From Flavobacterium omnivorum (GTDB lineage: Bacteria > Bacteroidota > Bacteroidia > Flavobacteriales > Flavobacteriaceae), in contig NZ_FNDB01000001.1 of assembly GCF_900099915.1 (NCBI RefSeq), positions 186,001-250,000 on the forward strand: 64,000 nucleotides of DNA. Reading direction: 5' to 3'. The notes under the pieces are model-generated. The model did no database searches. It was not told where the DNA came from and worked only from the letters and a program-made list of their open reading frames with translations. The position numbers were made by a program, and so were the translations under genes. This document shows, piece by piece, positions 8,387-18,068 of the stretch; position 1 is the first letter of the stretch, and each line of letters starts with the position of its first letter.

Positions 8387-9448
8387 ATGACAATAAATTT
8401 TAAAAAAACATACCGCTTTGCCGTGAAGTCGGCGCTATACATTACTCTTTTTTCTACAGGATTGGTTAGTTTTCTGACCTATTCATTTTTTACCTTTTCG
8501 TATCGCTTTAGCTTGATTTTTGCATTCGCTATAGCAACATTCTCTTTTATCGTTATTCAATATCGGGTGGAACGGTTCATTTATAAAAAGGTTAAAAAAA
8601 TATACGATGATGTTTCTTTACTAGAGTCAAGCACTTTTAGAAATCAACCGATAACAACCGATATGGCGACACTTACACGTGAAGTCAAAAAATTTGCTAC
8701 CGATAAAAAACTGGAAATAGAAACCTTAAAAGTTAGGGAAGAATATAGACGAGAGTTTCTTGGTAACGTTTCTCATGAACTAAAAACACCTCTTTTTATG
8801 GTTCAAGGTTATTTGTCAACCTTACTTGATGGGGCGATGAACGATAAAACAATTCGCAAAAAATACTTAGAACGCGCTGAAAAAGGGGTGGAAAGACTCA
8901 TCTACATTGTACAGGATTTAGATATGATATCTAAACTTGAAATTGGAGAACTGAATTTAGAAATCGCCGAGTTTGATATTGTTAAACTAATTCAAAATGT
9001 TTTTGATTTGTTGGAAATGAAAGCTTCCAAAAAAGATATCCTATTGATGTTTGATATGAAATACAATAAGCCAGTGATGGTGGTTGGCGATCAAGAAAAA
9101 ATTCAGCAAGCAGTCATGAATCTGATTGTAAATTCGATTAAATACGGAAAAGAAAAAGGATCAACCGAGGTGAGCATCGAAGATTTAACGGATAAAAAAG
9201 TGATCATTAGAGTAACCGATAACGGTGAAGGAATAGAGAAAAAAAATATTCCAAGACTTTTTGAACGTTTTTACCGCGTTGATAAAAGTGGCGCAAGAAC
9301 AGAAGGGGGCTCTGGATTGGGGTTATCCATCGTAAAGCACATTATTGAGGCGCACGATGAGAAAATTTATATTGACAGCACCATTGGCGTTGGATCTGAA
9401 TTTTCTTTTACGCTTGAAAAAGCAAAAGCCATCAAAAAATTAAACTAG
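8387..9448 (+). CDS. Sensor histidine kinase, PhoR-like
   Basis: A 353-residue inner-membrane kinase. Two N-terminal transmembrane helices (about residues 13-34 and 37-56) are separated by only a few residues, so there is almost no periplasmic sensor. HisKA follows with the phosphorylated His in GNVSHELKTPLFM. The HATPase_c boxes are N (NLIVNSIKYG), G1 (DNGEGIEKKN), F (RLFERFYRVD) and G2 (GGSGLGLSIVKHI). The absence of a periplasmic domain matches PhoR-type kinases that sense through a transporter or the membrane. It begins on the base after the response-regulator stop and is followed by a terminator. Confidence 0.94.
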   Translation: MTINFKKTYRFAVKSALYITLFSTGLVSFLTYSFFTFSYRFSLIFAFAIATFSFIVIQYRVERFIYKKVKKIYDDVSLLESSTFRNQPITTDMATLTREVKKFATDKKLEIETLKVREEYRREFLGNVSHELKTPLFMVQGYLSTLLDGAMNDKTIRKKYLERAEKGVERLIYIVQDLDMISKLEIGELNLEIAEFDIVKLIQNVFDLLEMKASKKDILLMFDMKYNKPVMVVGDQEKIQQAVMNLIVNSIKYGKEKGSTEVSIEDLTDKKVIIRVTDNGEGIEKKNIPRLFERFYRVDKSGARTEGGSGLGLSIVKHIIEAHDEKIYIDSTIGVGSEFSFTLEKAKAIKKLN

Positions 9449-9470
9449 CGTTACCCGTTTTGTATTTTGG

Positions 9471-9499
9471 AAAACCGTTTCATAGGAATCGGTTTTTTT
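9471..9499 (+). terminator. Terminator of the two-component operon
   Basis: Stem AAAACCG / CGGTTTT followed by a run of T, 23 bases after the kinase stop. Confidence 0.75.
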
Positions 9500-9515
9500 G
9501 TTTTAAAACAGTCAG

Positions 9516-10583
9516 TTATTTTTCAAAAACTTGAAATAAAACAGGCCATTCAATAGTTGTCTGCAATCGAGGTAATCCTTTATATTCTTGGATTTCTTGA
9601 ATGTCCTTCATTTTAAAATCATCTTGATTAGCATAAGGAATCAAGCCTTCTTTCTTTAGTTTTTTGGCTAGATACTCTTGTTCGTATTGCCCTGGAGTAG
9701 GGATGAAAAAAGCTTTTTTTCTCAGCTGTACAAGATCCATTATAGTAGTGTAACCAGAGCGGCATAAGACCATTTCACTTTCGTTAAAAGCTTGTTCCAG
9801 TTCTGTTGAATTCATGAAGTTGTAATAAGATACATGTTCTTTTACAACAATTTTCTGCTCCGATTCTATATTTCCTTCAATGAAAATTACTGTTCCTTTG
9901 AATTGGAGGATTTCTTTTTTTAAATATTTTTCCAATATACCCCGTTGAGGTTCCGGTCCTGAAAGAATAATCAATAAGTCGTATTTTTTTGGGGTGAGTT
10001 TCTTTTGTAATCGGCTTAATGGACCTATGTATCTTATAGGGAGGTTTAAATGGTCAACATGGCCTAATTCTCCACTTAAATTTTGCGAACCTGCAAGGTC
10101 TGGAACCCAGCATTCCGTGTATTTTTTTATAACATATTGATGTATTTTACTCGTTAACCACGTCGTGTTTCCTGTCATTACATTCAATTGGTGCGTGATG
10201 TAAACGGATGGCACTTTCTTGCTGAAAACGCCTAATCTATTGTCTGAAATAATGCCGTTAATGCCGTATTTATTAATCCAATTTTCAACTATTATTTTTT
10301 CTTTTCGAATGGCTTTAATGGTTTTCGAACAGTTTATAAATAATTTCCATTTAAAATTTTTACCATTTTTAGCATATTCTATCTGGTAGGAGGGAAGTTC
10401 TAAGGCTAGTACGTTAGGAAATTCTTTTTTTAGTAATGCCAGTGCAATTCCGTCGGATGCAATTATGGGCGTATAATTATTTTCTAACAACGCCTTAATG
10501 ATAGGAATACATCGGGTAGCGTGACCTAATCCCCAATTTAATGGTGCAATTAGTATGGTTTTTTGGTTTGTTCTTAAATCCAT
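9516..10583 (-). CDS. MurG-like GT-B glycosyltransferase
   Basis: A 355-residue protein of the GT-B fold. The N-terminal motif ILIAPLNWGLGHATRC resembles the glycine-rich acceptor loop of MurG and related family 28 enzymes. The C-terminal half carries SGPEPQRG and the donor-site pattern CRSGYTTIMDLVQLRKKAFF followed by PTPGQYEQEYLAK. It probably transfers a sugar from a nucleotide donor to a lipid or surface glycan. True murG would be in a division/cell-wall cluster, which is absent here, so this is a paralogue. No signal peptide; likely cytoplasmic or membrane-peripheral. Donor and acceptor are unknown. Confidence 0.82.
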   Translation of the reverse strand: MDLRTNQKTILIAPLNWGLGHATRCIPIIKALLENNYTPIIASDGIALALLKKEFPNVLALELPSYQIEYAKNGKNFKWKLFINCSKTIKAIRKEKIIVENWINKYGINGIISDNRLGVFSKKVPSVYITHQLNVMTGNTTWLTSKIHQYVIKKYTECWVPDLAGSQNLSGELGHVDHLNLPIRYIGPLSRLQKKLTPKKYDLLIILSGPEPQRGILEKYLKKEILQFKGTVIFIEGNIESEQKIVVKEHVSYYNFMNSTELEQAFNESEMVLCRSGYTTIMDLVQLRKKAFFIPTPGQYEQEYLAKKLKKEGLIPYANQDDFKMKDIQEIQEYKGLPRLQTTIEWPVLFQVFEK

Positions 10584-10679
10584 TTACGATAGATAGAGTT
10601 ACTGTTTTTTATTTTAAAGTTAGACAATGAACCCGTTTTATATATTGCTAAGGTATTATCAAACCATTAAGTTACGCTA

Positions 10680-13600
10680 CTAAAAGTAAGCTCTAAGTTG
10701 AACGTTTCCGGTATGAATGGCTTGGCTTGTTTCACTTTTTCGACCTTGGTAATTAAAATTTATATCTAAATATTGTGTAATGTTTTTTTGCAAAAGCAAT
10801 CTCCACGTCAAGTTTTGTCCCGTTTGTAATCCCTCTAGCATTTGAAATCCAACAGCAGAGAATTCATTTCCTTCAAATTTATTTTGGTAAAAAGAAACCT
10901 CCCCGTTCATTGTGAATTTTTTAGTTCCTGCATACGAAAAAGCAGTTCCAAAACGGTTTTGCAACAGTGTTTCTGACACGCCTATCTGATTTTCTTTCCT
11001 TTGTAGTTCATAAAAAAGATCCCAACTGGTACTTTTGGAAAACAAATAACTAATTTTTGGAGCCAATTGATAGCCGTTGATATCAAAGTTTTTCTCGGGG
11101 AAATTCTCCGATTGAATGGTGGTGTGAATGGTTTTGGCAAAAAAACCAAAAAGCCAGCTTTTTTGATGTAAATGATTGTACTGCAATTGATGCGAATTGT
11201 TTTCGGCTTCCTGTGAACCGATGGATAATAAGTTTTTAGTTTTGTTTGCGAAGTATGAATAAGTTGTCGAGTGTTTTTGCTTCCCTCGGTTGTAAAACAA
11301 ACTGTTTCGTAAACTCGAGTTTAATCCCAACACGTTCTCCTCAGATCCACTAAAGGGGTTTAATTCAAAATTAGCACCTTCATTTCTATTTTTTCTGTCG
11401 ATTATAAAGGCTGTCTGATTATAAAAATAGGAGAGTAACTTTTTCAATCCTTTTTCGTTTTGCCATTGATTTGGATTTAAGGTTAGGGATTGTGAGAACT
11501 TATTTTGATGTGTTTTTATATAAATCCTATTGGGTAAAAAAACGCGAATGAATTTTGCCTGATCGATAAACGGCGCAATTTCAAACTCCTGTAACTCCTG
11601 AATCCCATTGCCGTTATAATCATTCCAAGTATAAACGCCTTGGCCCGCGGATACTTCCAGATACGTAAATTCTTGTTGCGGAATGCTTCCTGAATTCGTT
11701 TCATAAACCGTTGTGCTTTGTACTAATTGATTGAAAAAACGATCCGTGTACACTATTCTGGAGTTTAGTGTAGGTTCTTTTTTTCTTGTTGCATCTACAA
11801 AAGCCAAAACTCTATAATTGGCATAAATGGATAAATCACTTTTATTAGTTTGAATCAATTTGGATTTTAGCAATAGCGTATGTGAGGAATTAACGCGTTG
11901 AATCAAACTCCCTAAACTTGTCGATTGCAAACTATCATTCACTCTTCTTAAATAGCCTAATTCAAAAAAAACCTTGGTGCTATCGCCACGTCCAGCGTAC
12001 AGACCATACTCTGTGAATTTTTGGCTCAAGGCCGAAAATTGATTTGTTATTTTATCTTTTTCCTGATTGTTCTCTAATCGCAAAGTGGATCCAACCCAGG
12101 TTTTATCAAAGTGAAATCGCACTTGAGACTGGTTTCTTAAAAATTGGGATACTAAAAGGCTAGCGTCACTTTTAAGATAGCTTCCTTGATTTTGAAAGGT
12201 CCAATTTTTCACTTGAAATAATCCATTAAAAACGTGCCTGCTACCCGAGAAATTTTCAGAAAAATCTAGTTTTTCAAACTGATAGACAAGCAGTCCTTTG
12301 TCATTAGATTTTGGTTTTGGATTTAAATCCAATTGCAATCCGGTAACGAGTAAACTTTGATTTCCAATGGCAGCTGTCCCTAAGTTCCAATCCCGATCAA
12401 ATTCGATTTTATAAATTCGTTCCACGGATCTAAATTCGCTCTGGATAAATTGATAATTAGCGAAAGCATCCATTTGCCATCTCTTAGAAAAAATGCGTTG
12501 CTTGGCATTTATTTTTCCGGCTAAGCCTTTATTATTTGCATCGTCAATGGACGAAAATAAATTTTTATCATTGTTGCTAATCCCAATTTCAAAGTCAACA
12601 GCTGTTCTTTCAGTAGGTTTATATTTTCCTAAAAACGTTGCCACTTGTACTTTCGTGGGTGCAATTAGTTGGATAATAGGTTCGTAATTTCCTTGAGGAA
12701 TCCCGTTTATAGGAGCAATGAATTCATAAACTCGGGTTATTGTAGCTGCATTAGACAGAACGTAATTTCCATTATTTGCGCCTACAAGAGTAAAACGCAC
12801 ATTGAATAATTCCTGTTGAGGGTCATTTGAATATTCGAACAATTCTACAGTATTGCTTATTGTTTTTCGATAGAGCACTTTGTTCTCAGAGTAGGTGTCA
12901 CCGTAGGCAGATGGTGCTGTCATTAAATTGGGATCGTCTCCGGCACTGACTAATATTTGGGCTTGTTCAGGAGAAAGGTTTTGTTGTAAAGGTTGGTTTT
13001 TTAAATCATTTTCTGAATACAAATAGCCTCCAAAACTCCATGTTTTGTTTTCATGGGTTGCTCCGGCGTAGGTTACAAAACGCGTGTAATTCCTGTCAGA
13101 ATATTGGTATTCTATAGCAATCCGCATTTCGGAAGTGATAGTAAAAAGCGGTGTAAATACTATTTCGCCCGCATTGTAATCTATGGTGTAGTCATTGTTT
13201 TCACCTCTTTTTAATAAAATTCCGTTGACATAAACCCGCTCTGAACCGGAAACGACTAAAACGTACAATTCGCCATTTTGTCCTTTTAATTTGTACGGAC
13301 CTTGATTACCTTCCTGTCCTACAATATTACTTTTGGCATATTGGCCGCGCACTAATGCTGCTGATGCAAACACATTCGTTTTATTTGCTGCGGTTCCAAA
13401 GTTGAAGTTTGTGGCTAGGCCTTGGACTTTTTTATTGAAATTTAGGAATTGCGTTTTATTATTTTCTAGAAAAATATCACCAGCACGTATGTTCCATTCG
13501 TCGCTGAATAATTCCATAAAAATATTGTCAAACTGATCTAATTTTTGAGAGTAGCCACCGTCTTGCAGCGGAATATTACTGTCTTGGATCGAAGCTCTCA

Positions 13601-14123
13601 AACTCACTTTTTCTGAAATTTTTCCTGTGATTTGTAAATCAAGATTAGAGTTCAAAACAGCATTTTGGTTGTTCCCTATAGTCACACCTCGCGTAATACT
13701 CCCCGAAGTATTCAATCCGTCAAAAGGAATATTCTTTTTTGTGTTTTTGTTGTCTATAACATATAAATCACCTAATCCAGCTTCATTACTCACCACTTTG
13801 CTGGGTTTGTAGATTCGGTATTCTTTAATCAATAACTCTGGAAATTTTAAATACTGTAATGTGAGGGAATCCGAGCTGAAAATGCTATTTTCTTTTAAAA
13901 GTAAAGTTCCTTTAGCAAAATTTACTATAAATAAAGTACTGTCAATGCGTTTGCCATTGGCGTCAAGCAATTTGAAAAAACTAGAATTAATACTTTCATT
14001 TTCAATGTGAATGGTGTCGCGTCTAGGAAAGATTTTTTTGGTTTTGTACAACGAATTGGTTTGCTGTGCGTGAAGCCCAGAAAAACAACTGATTAGAATC
14101 CAAAAAAGTAATTTTTTAAACAT
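10680..14123 (-). CDS. Large conserved outer-membrane beta-barrel protein of unknown function
   Basis: A 1147-residue exported protein (signal peptide ending GLHAQ). Residues about 130-250 carry GSITRGVTIGNNQN and ISEKVSLRASIQDSNIPLQ. Next come RAGDIFLENN and an Ig-like strand set (ERVYVNGILLKRGENNDYTI, NAGEIVFTP). A long run of alternating aromatic/polar beta strands ends in ...QLRAYF, with a terminal Phe as in outer-membrane barrels. The VNG/DYTIDYNAGEIVF pattern is reminiscent of repeated domains in the T9SS translocon protein SprA, but the length is about half of SprA and I do not claim homology. Predicted location is the outer membrane. No named family is recognised. Confidence 0.7.
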   Translation of the reverse strand: MFKKLLFWILISCFSGLHAQQTNSLYKTKKIFPRRDTIHIENESINSSFFKLLDANGKRIDSTLFIVNFAKGTLLLKENSIFSSDSLTLQYLKFPELLIKEYRIYKPSKVVSNEAGLGDLYVIDNKNTKKNIPFDGLNTSGSITRGVTIGNNQNAVLNSNLDLQITGKISEKVSLRASIQDSNIPLQDGGYSQKLDQFDNIFMELFSDEWNIRAGDIFLENNKTQFLNFNKKVQGLATNFNFGTAANKTNVFASAALVRGQYAKSNIVGQEGNQGPYKLKGQNGELYVLVVSGSERVYVNGILLKRGENNDYTIDYNAGEIVFTPLFTITSEMRIAIEYQYSDRNYTRFVTYAGATHENKTWSFGGYLYSENDLKNQPLQQNLSPEQAQILVSAGDDPNLMTAPSAYGDTYSENKVLYRKTISNTVELFEYSNDPQQELFNVRFTLVGANNGNYVLSNAATITRVYEFIAPINGIPQGNYEPIIQLIAPTKVQVATFLGKYKPTERTAVDFEIGISNNDKNLFSSIDDANNKGLAGKINAKQRIFSKRWQMDAFANYQFIQSEFRSVERIYKIEFDRDWNLGTAAIGNQSLLVTGLQLDLNPKPKSNDKGLLVYQFEKLDFSENFSGSRHVFNGLFQVKNWTFQNQGSYLKSDASLLVSQFLRNQSQVRFHFDKTWVGSTLRLENNQEKDKITNQFSALSQKFTEYGLYAGRGDSTKVFFELGYLRRVNDSLQSTSLGSLIQRVNSSHTLLLKSKLIQTNKSDLSIYANYRVLAFVDATRKKEPTLNSRIVYTDRFFNQLVQSTTVYETNSGSIPQQEFTYLEVSAGQGVYTWNDYNGNGIQELQEFEIAPFIDQAKFIRVFLPNRIYIKTHQNKFSQSLTLNPNQWQNEKGLKKLLSYFYNQTAFIIDRKNRNEGANFELNPFSGSEENVLGLNSSLRNSLFYNRGKQKHSTTYSYFANKTKNLLSIGSQEAENNSHQLQYNHLHQKSWLFGFFAKTIHTTIQSENFPEKNFDINGYQLAPKISYLFSKSTSWDLFYELQRKENQIGVSETLLQNRFGTAFSYAGTKKFTMNGEVSFYQNKFEGNEFSAVGFQMLEGLQTGQNLTWRLLLQKNITQYLDINFNYQGRKSETSQAIHTGNVQLRAYF

Positions 14124-14252
14124 AAATACTTTAACTCAAAAGTATCAAAAGTAGTATTTATAATTTGATAATCAGAAAATGTATTTCTCAGAAAATTTGG
14201 ATTTCAATGAAGTCATAAAATCCCTTTTTTGGGTCTTTTTATGGACTTAAAA

Positions 14253-14291
14253 AATAACGGGCATCAAAAATTTATTTTGATGCCCGTTATT
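14253..14291 (-). terminator. Strong terminator after lysC
   Basis: A long stem, AATAACGGGCATCAAAA against TTTTGATGCCCGTTATT, with a short AT loop lies just downstream of the aspartate kinase stop. The symmetry makes it potentially bidirectional. Confidence 0.85.
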
Positions 14292-14309
14292 AAAAGTTGT
14301 ACCGCATGT

Positions 14310-15566
14310 TTAAACTTCTTTGGTCACGACTTGCATGGTTTCCCGACTGACTTGCTTCAGCAAAACTACTTTGCCTTTCTCCACTGTTTGTGCTGCTGAA
14401 TCATTGAAATGCCTAATCGTGTATAACGTCACATTTTCATTGTATTCTACTTTGAATTTTTTAGATAAAATGGTATTTAGTGTTTTGAAATTGTCGAATT
14501 TATCTTCAACACAGACAGAGAAACTAATAGCTGAATTCTGGATTAAGTTTACCTTTAGTTTAAATTGGTGAAACAAAGCAAAAATTTCGCTGATGTTTTC
14601 TTCCATGATAAAAGAGAAATCTATAGAAGATAGCGAAATCAAAAGTTGGTTCCTTTTGACAATAAAACAAGGTAAATAAGGTTCTAAATCAACGCCTTTA
14701 GATACACTAGTTCCTTTTAATAAAGGATTTATAAAGGACTTTACAAATAAAGGAATTTCCTTTTTTTGTAGCGGCTGTAACGTTTTTGGGTGAATAACAG
14801 TTGCGCCATAGAATGCTAATTCAATGGCTTCACGATACGAAATTTGATTTAATAGACTTGTATTTTCAAAATATCTTGGATCGGCATTCATTACTCCAGG
14901 AACATCTTTCCAGATGGTTACGCTTTCTGCATTCAAGCAATAGGCAAAAATTGCCGCAGTATAATCAGAACCTTCCCGACCTAAAGTGGTTGTAAAATTA
15001 TTCTCGTCTGAACCCAAGAAACCTTGTGTGATATTCAGTATTTTACGTTTTACGTTTTTGGCAATATTCTTTTGTGTCAATTCCCAATCTACTTCGGCAT
15101 CTCTGTAATTGGCATCCGTTTTTATAAAATTACGAACATCCAGCCATTGCGTTTTAATGCCCATGAAACTCATAAAGTGGCTTAGAATAGTCGTCGAAAT
15201 TAACTCGCCATAACTAACAATTTGATCGTAAACAAAATTATAATTTGGAGATTTATTGTGGGCCAAGAAATATTCCAAATCAGCAAATTGTGTGTTTACC
15301 GATGCTAAAACTTGATTTTTCTCGTCTTCAAATAAATCCAACAAAATTTGATTGTGGTATTTTTTTACTTCCTGTACCGATGAATTTAATTCAGCCGATT
15401 TATCGAAATAATTTTTAATTACCAGTTCCAGTGCATTCGTCGTTTTTCCCATAGCAGAAACCACAAGCAGGACATCTTCATAACCCACTTTTTGAAGAAC
15501 GTCATATACGTTTTTAATTCCTTCGGCATCTTTTACGGAAGCGCCACCAAATTTGAATACTCTCAT
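14310..15566 (-). CDS. lysC: Aspartate kinase (monofunctional)
   Basis: Phosphorylates aspartate, the first step to lysine, threonine, methionine and diaminopimelate. The 418-residue chain opens with MRVFKFGGASVKDAEGI (the KFGGxS nucleotide site) and carries LGREGSDYTAAIFAYCLNAE and WKDVPGVMNADPR, both diagnostic of the kinase domain. The remaining roughly 130 residues form ACT-type regulatory domains, so feedback inhibition is likely. No homoserine dehydrogenase domain is fused. It is the first of two minus-strand genes together with a GNAT upstream, ending at a strong terminator. Very secure identification. Confidence 0.96.
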   Translation of the reverse strand: MRVFKFGGASVKDAEGIKNVYDVLQKVGYEDVLLVVSAMGKTTNALELVIKNYFDKSAELNSSVQEVKKYHNQILLDLFEDEKNQVLASVNTQFADLEYFLAHNKSPNYNFVYDQIVSYGELISTTILSHFMSFMGIKTQWLDVRNFIKTDANYRDAEVDWELTQKNIAKNVKRKILNITQGFLGSDENNFTTTLGREGSDYTAAIFAYCLNAESVTIWKDVPGVMNADPRYFENTSLLNQISYREAIELAFYGATVIHPKTLQPLQKKEIPLFVKSFINPLLKGTSVSKGVDLEPYLPCFIVKRNQLLISLSSIDFSFIMEENISEIFALFHQFKLKVNLIQNSAISFSVCVEDKFDNFKTLNTILSKKFKVEYNENVTLYTIRHFNDSAAQTVEKGKVVLLKQVSRETMQVVTKEV

Positions 15567-15623
15567 ACTATAAATTCCATTATTTTGAACTCTAAAACCT
15601 AACTTTCAAGTGGGCCTAGAAAT

Positions 15624-16133
15624 TTATTTTCTTATTTTATTTTCAACAAAATCGTTGATTTCTGCTTCATCCATTTGTACCACGTACCAATCACGAAGAA
15701 CCTTAGCTCCAGATTTTTCATAAAATTCAATTGCAGGAGTATTCCAGTCTAATACGTTCCATTCTACTCGCCGAACCTGATCCTTCTTGCCTTGTTTTAT
15801 GATTTCAGAATACAAAGCATAGCCTAACCCGGTGCCACGCATTGTCTCTTTAACTACTAAATCTTCTAAGTGGATTGTTTTTCCTTTCCAAGTTGAAAAG
15901 CGGTAGTAATACAATGCAATACCTACTATTTGCTTTACTTCTGGATTAGCGCTCGAGTCATTTTCGATTTCTGCTACAAAAACATGAAAGAGAGGAACTG
16001 GGCCAAAACCATCGCGAATTAAATCGTTCACAGTTACAAGAACAGCATCCGGTTCTTTTTCAAATGCAGCTAATTCTTGAATTAGACCCAAAACCGCCGC
16101 CATATCATTGGGAGTACCTTTTCTAATATTCAT
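15624..16133 (-). CDS. GNAT-family N-acetyltransferase
   Basis: A 169-residue single-domain acetyltransferase. The acetyl-CoA loop is seen in LVVKETMRGTGLGYALYSEI (R/Q-x-x-G-x-G/A), followed by WNVLDWNTPAIEFYEKSGAK, the usual motif B region. The overall pattern, starting IRKGTPNDMAAVLGLIQELA and including HLEDLVV, is close to the spermidine/diamine acetyltransferase (SSAT) group, so a small amine or thialysine-like substrate is plausible but unproven. It is 57 bases upstream of lysC on the same strand and possibly co-transcribed. Confidence 0.88.
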   Translation of the reverse strand: MNIRKGTPNDMAAVLGLIQELAAFEKEPDAVLVTVNDLIRDGFGPVPLFHVFVAEIENDSSANPEVKQIVGIALYYYRFSTWKGKTIHLEDLVVKETMRGTGLGYALYSEIIKQGKKDQVRRVEWNVLDWNTPAIEFYEKSGAKVLRDWYVVQMDEAEINDFVENKIRK

Positions 16134-16390
16134 GTGAGGGATGTATTTGTAATTGTAAGGCTAAGAAATTCACCGTTTTTTGCATGGTTCGTGTCCAACT
16201 CCAAAAAAGGTTCATTTCATAATATTTTATTTTATTGATTCAAAAACGCAATAAAACTAGATCTATACCTATTAAATTTATGTTTTATTCAGCAAATATA
16301 CAATAGTGATAAACTAAGTTCATATTATTCAAATCATTTTCACAAAAAAAACGATATTTGTGACTTCAAATTAACTACATCGATTTCGTA

Positions 16391-17410
16391 ATGGAAGAAC
16401 GCAACAAAACACTAGGAGAATTTATAATTGAAAATCAAAATGCCTTTCAGTATTCGTCAGGCGAATTATCCCGAATTATTAACTCCATCCGTTTGGCTGC
16501 CAAAGTGGTCAACTACAAAGTAAATAAAGCGGGTCTGGTAGATATTGTTGGAGCAGCAGGGGAACAAAATATTCAAGGCGAAGATCAGCAAAAACTCGAT
16601 GTTTACGCTAACGAAGTTTTTATCCAAACGTTAATCAACCGGGAAATAGTATGTGGCATTGCTTCTGAAGAAAATGATGATTTTATCACTGTTGAAGGAA
16701 GTGATAACAGTCATAATAACAAATACGTCGTGTTAATGGATCCACTTGACGGGTCATCTAACATTGATGTAAATGTTTCTGTTGGAACAATATTTTCAGT
16801 GTATAGGAGAATCACTCCAATAGGTACTCCAGTTACAATGGAAGATTTTTTACAACCGGGAATCAATCAAGTAGCTGCAGGATATGTGATTTACGGAACT
16901 TCAACGATGTTAGTTTACACTACAGGACATGGAGTCAATGGATTTACGCTGAATCCAGCTATCGGAACCTTTTATTTGTCGCATCCAAAAATGCATTTCC
17001 CAACAGACGGACATATTTATTCAATTAACGAGGGGAATTATGTTCATTTTCCACAAGGAGTTAAAGATTATATCAAATATTGTCAACTTGAAGAAGGGGA
17101 CAGACCTTATACTTCTCGATACATTGGCAGTTTAGTTTCTGATTTTCATCGAAATATGATCAAAGGAGGGATTTATTTATATCCAACAAGTTCTAAAGCA
17201 CCAAATGGGAAATTAAGACTTTTGTATGAGTGTAATCCGTTAGCCTTTATCGTGGAGCAAGCAGGCGGAAAAGCATCAGATGGATTTGATAGAATAATGG
17301 AAATTGAACCAACAGAACTGCATCAACGGGTACCTTTTTTCTGTGGAAGCTTAAATATGGTAGAAAAAGCGGAAGAATTTATGCATAAAGCAAAATTAAG
17401 CAAATACTAG
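16391..17410 (+). CDS. fbp: Class I fructose-1,6-bisphosphatase
   Basis: Removes the 1-phosphate of fructose-1,6-bisphosphate in gluconeogenesis. The 339-residue chain carries [20 protein letters not shown], the metal-site motif [39 protein letters not shown] (substrate pocket) and [20 protein letters not shown], the class I signature. The length and all metal-binding acids are normal. It is divergent from the GNAT/lysC pair, with 257 bases between, and ends in a clear terminator. The upstream region carries AT-rich sequence compatible with a promoter, but no convincing TAnnTTTG box was identified. Confidence 0.97.
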   Translation: MEERNKTLGEFIIENQNAFQYSSGELSRIINSIRLAAKVVNYKVNKAGLVDIVGAAGEQNIQGEDQQKLDVYANEVFIQTLINREIVCGIASEENDDFITVEGSDNSHNNKYVVLMDPLDGSSNIDVNVSVGTIFSVYRRITPIGTPVTMEDFLQPGINQVAAGYVIYGTSTMLVYTTGHGVNGFTLNPAIGTFYLSHPKMHFPTDGHIYSINEGNYVHFPQGVKDYIKYCQLEEGDRPYTSRYIGSLVSDFHRNMIKGGIYLYPTSSKAPNGKLRLLYECNPLAFIVEQAGGKASDGFDRIMEIEPTELHQRVPFFCGSLNMVEKAEEFMHKAKLSKY

Positions 17411-17415
17411 AAAGC

Positions 17416-17447
17416 AAAAAGCTTCCGCTATGGCGGAAGCTTTTTTT
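17416..17447. terminator. Bidirectional terminator between fbp and the TerB-like gene
   Basis: Stem AAAAAGCTTCCGC / GCGGAAGCTTTTT with a four-base TATG loop and T-runs on both strands lies between two convergent genes. Confidence 0.9.
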
Positions 17448-17457
17448 ATCACTTTTA

Positions 17458-17889
17458 CTATTTATTCATGCTTTGCATTTCAAAAATAAAAGTATCTAAA
17501 TCTACTTCTTTATCTACTAATTTAAGAGCTTTATCTACAATGTACTGTATGTTGTCAACATTAAATCCGATACCTACACCAATTTTTCTAAGGAGTAATT
17601 CCTGTTTGTCTCCTAAATGATGATCAACATGAACAATTCGTGCTAAATCATACAAACGCTCTATTCTTTGCTCGTACAAATAGGGAGGGTTGATTGGATA
17701 TTTTAAAGGATTTTCAAGGATTTCCTCATATTCTGCTGGAGAAATTTCTAATCGAACTGCCAGTTTGTCTAAAAATGCTTTTTCCTCTGGAGAAAACTTC
17801 TCGTCAGTAAGTGCTACACGGACAATTGATGAAAAATGGCCTCTATTTCTTTGCTTAAATTCGCTATCAAATAAATCTGAAAATGACAT
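17458..17889 (-). CDS. TerB-like cytoplasmic protein
   Basis: A 143-residue helical acidic protein resembling the TerB/DjlA-type fold, with VRVALTDEKFSPEEKAFLDK and VDHHLGDKQELLLRKIGVG. Flavobacterial homologues have sometimes been mislabelled excinuclease subunits; no UvrB motif is present. TerB domains are found in tellurite-resistance and membrane stress systems, but this is a stand-alone copy with no ter genes nearby, so the role is unknown. It is convergent with fbp across the shared terminator. Confidence 0.7.
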   Translation of the reverse strand: MSFSDLFDSEFKQRNRGHFSSIVRVALTDEKFSPEEKAFLDKLAVRLEISPAEYEEILENPLKYPINPPYLYEQRIERLYDLARIVHVDHHLGDKQELLLRKIGVGIGFNVDNIQYIVDKALKLVDKEVDLDTFIFEMQSMNK

Positions 17890-18068
17890 AATTATTGGTT
17901 TTATATCTTACAAAGATAAATCTATTTTTAAATTATTGATTTTAATTTTTTTAATTTTTTTCTTTTGCTAAGTTCTCCTCAGAATTCTATTTATTTAAAT
18001 ATTCAAAGGATACATTTTCAAAATTAATCGTAAGTTTACAACCCCTTTATCAACCTAATATTTTACTG

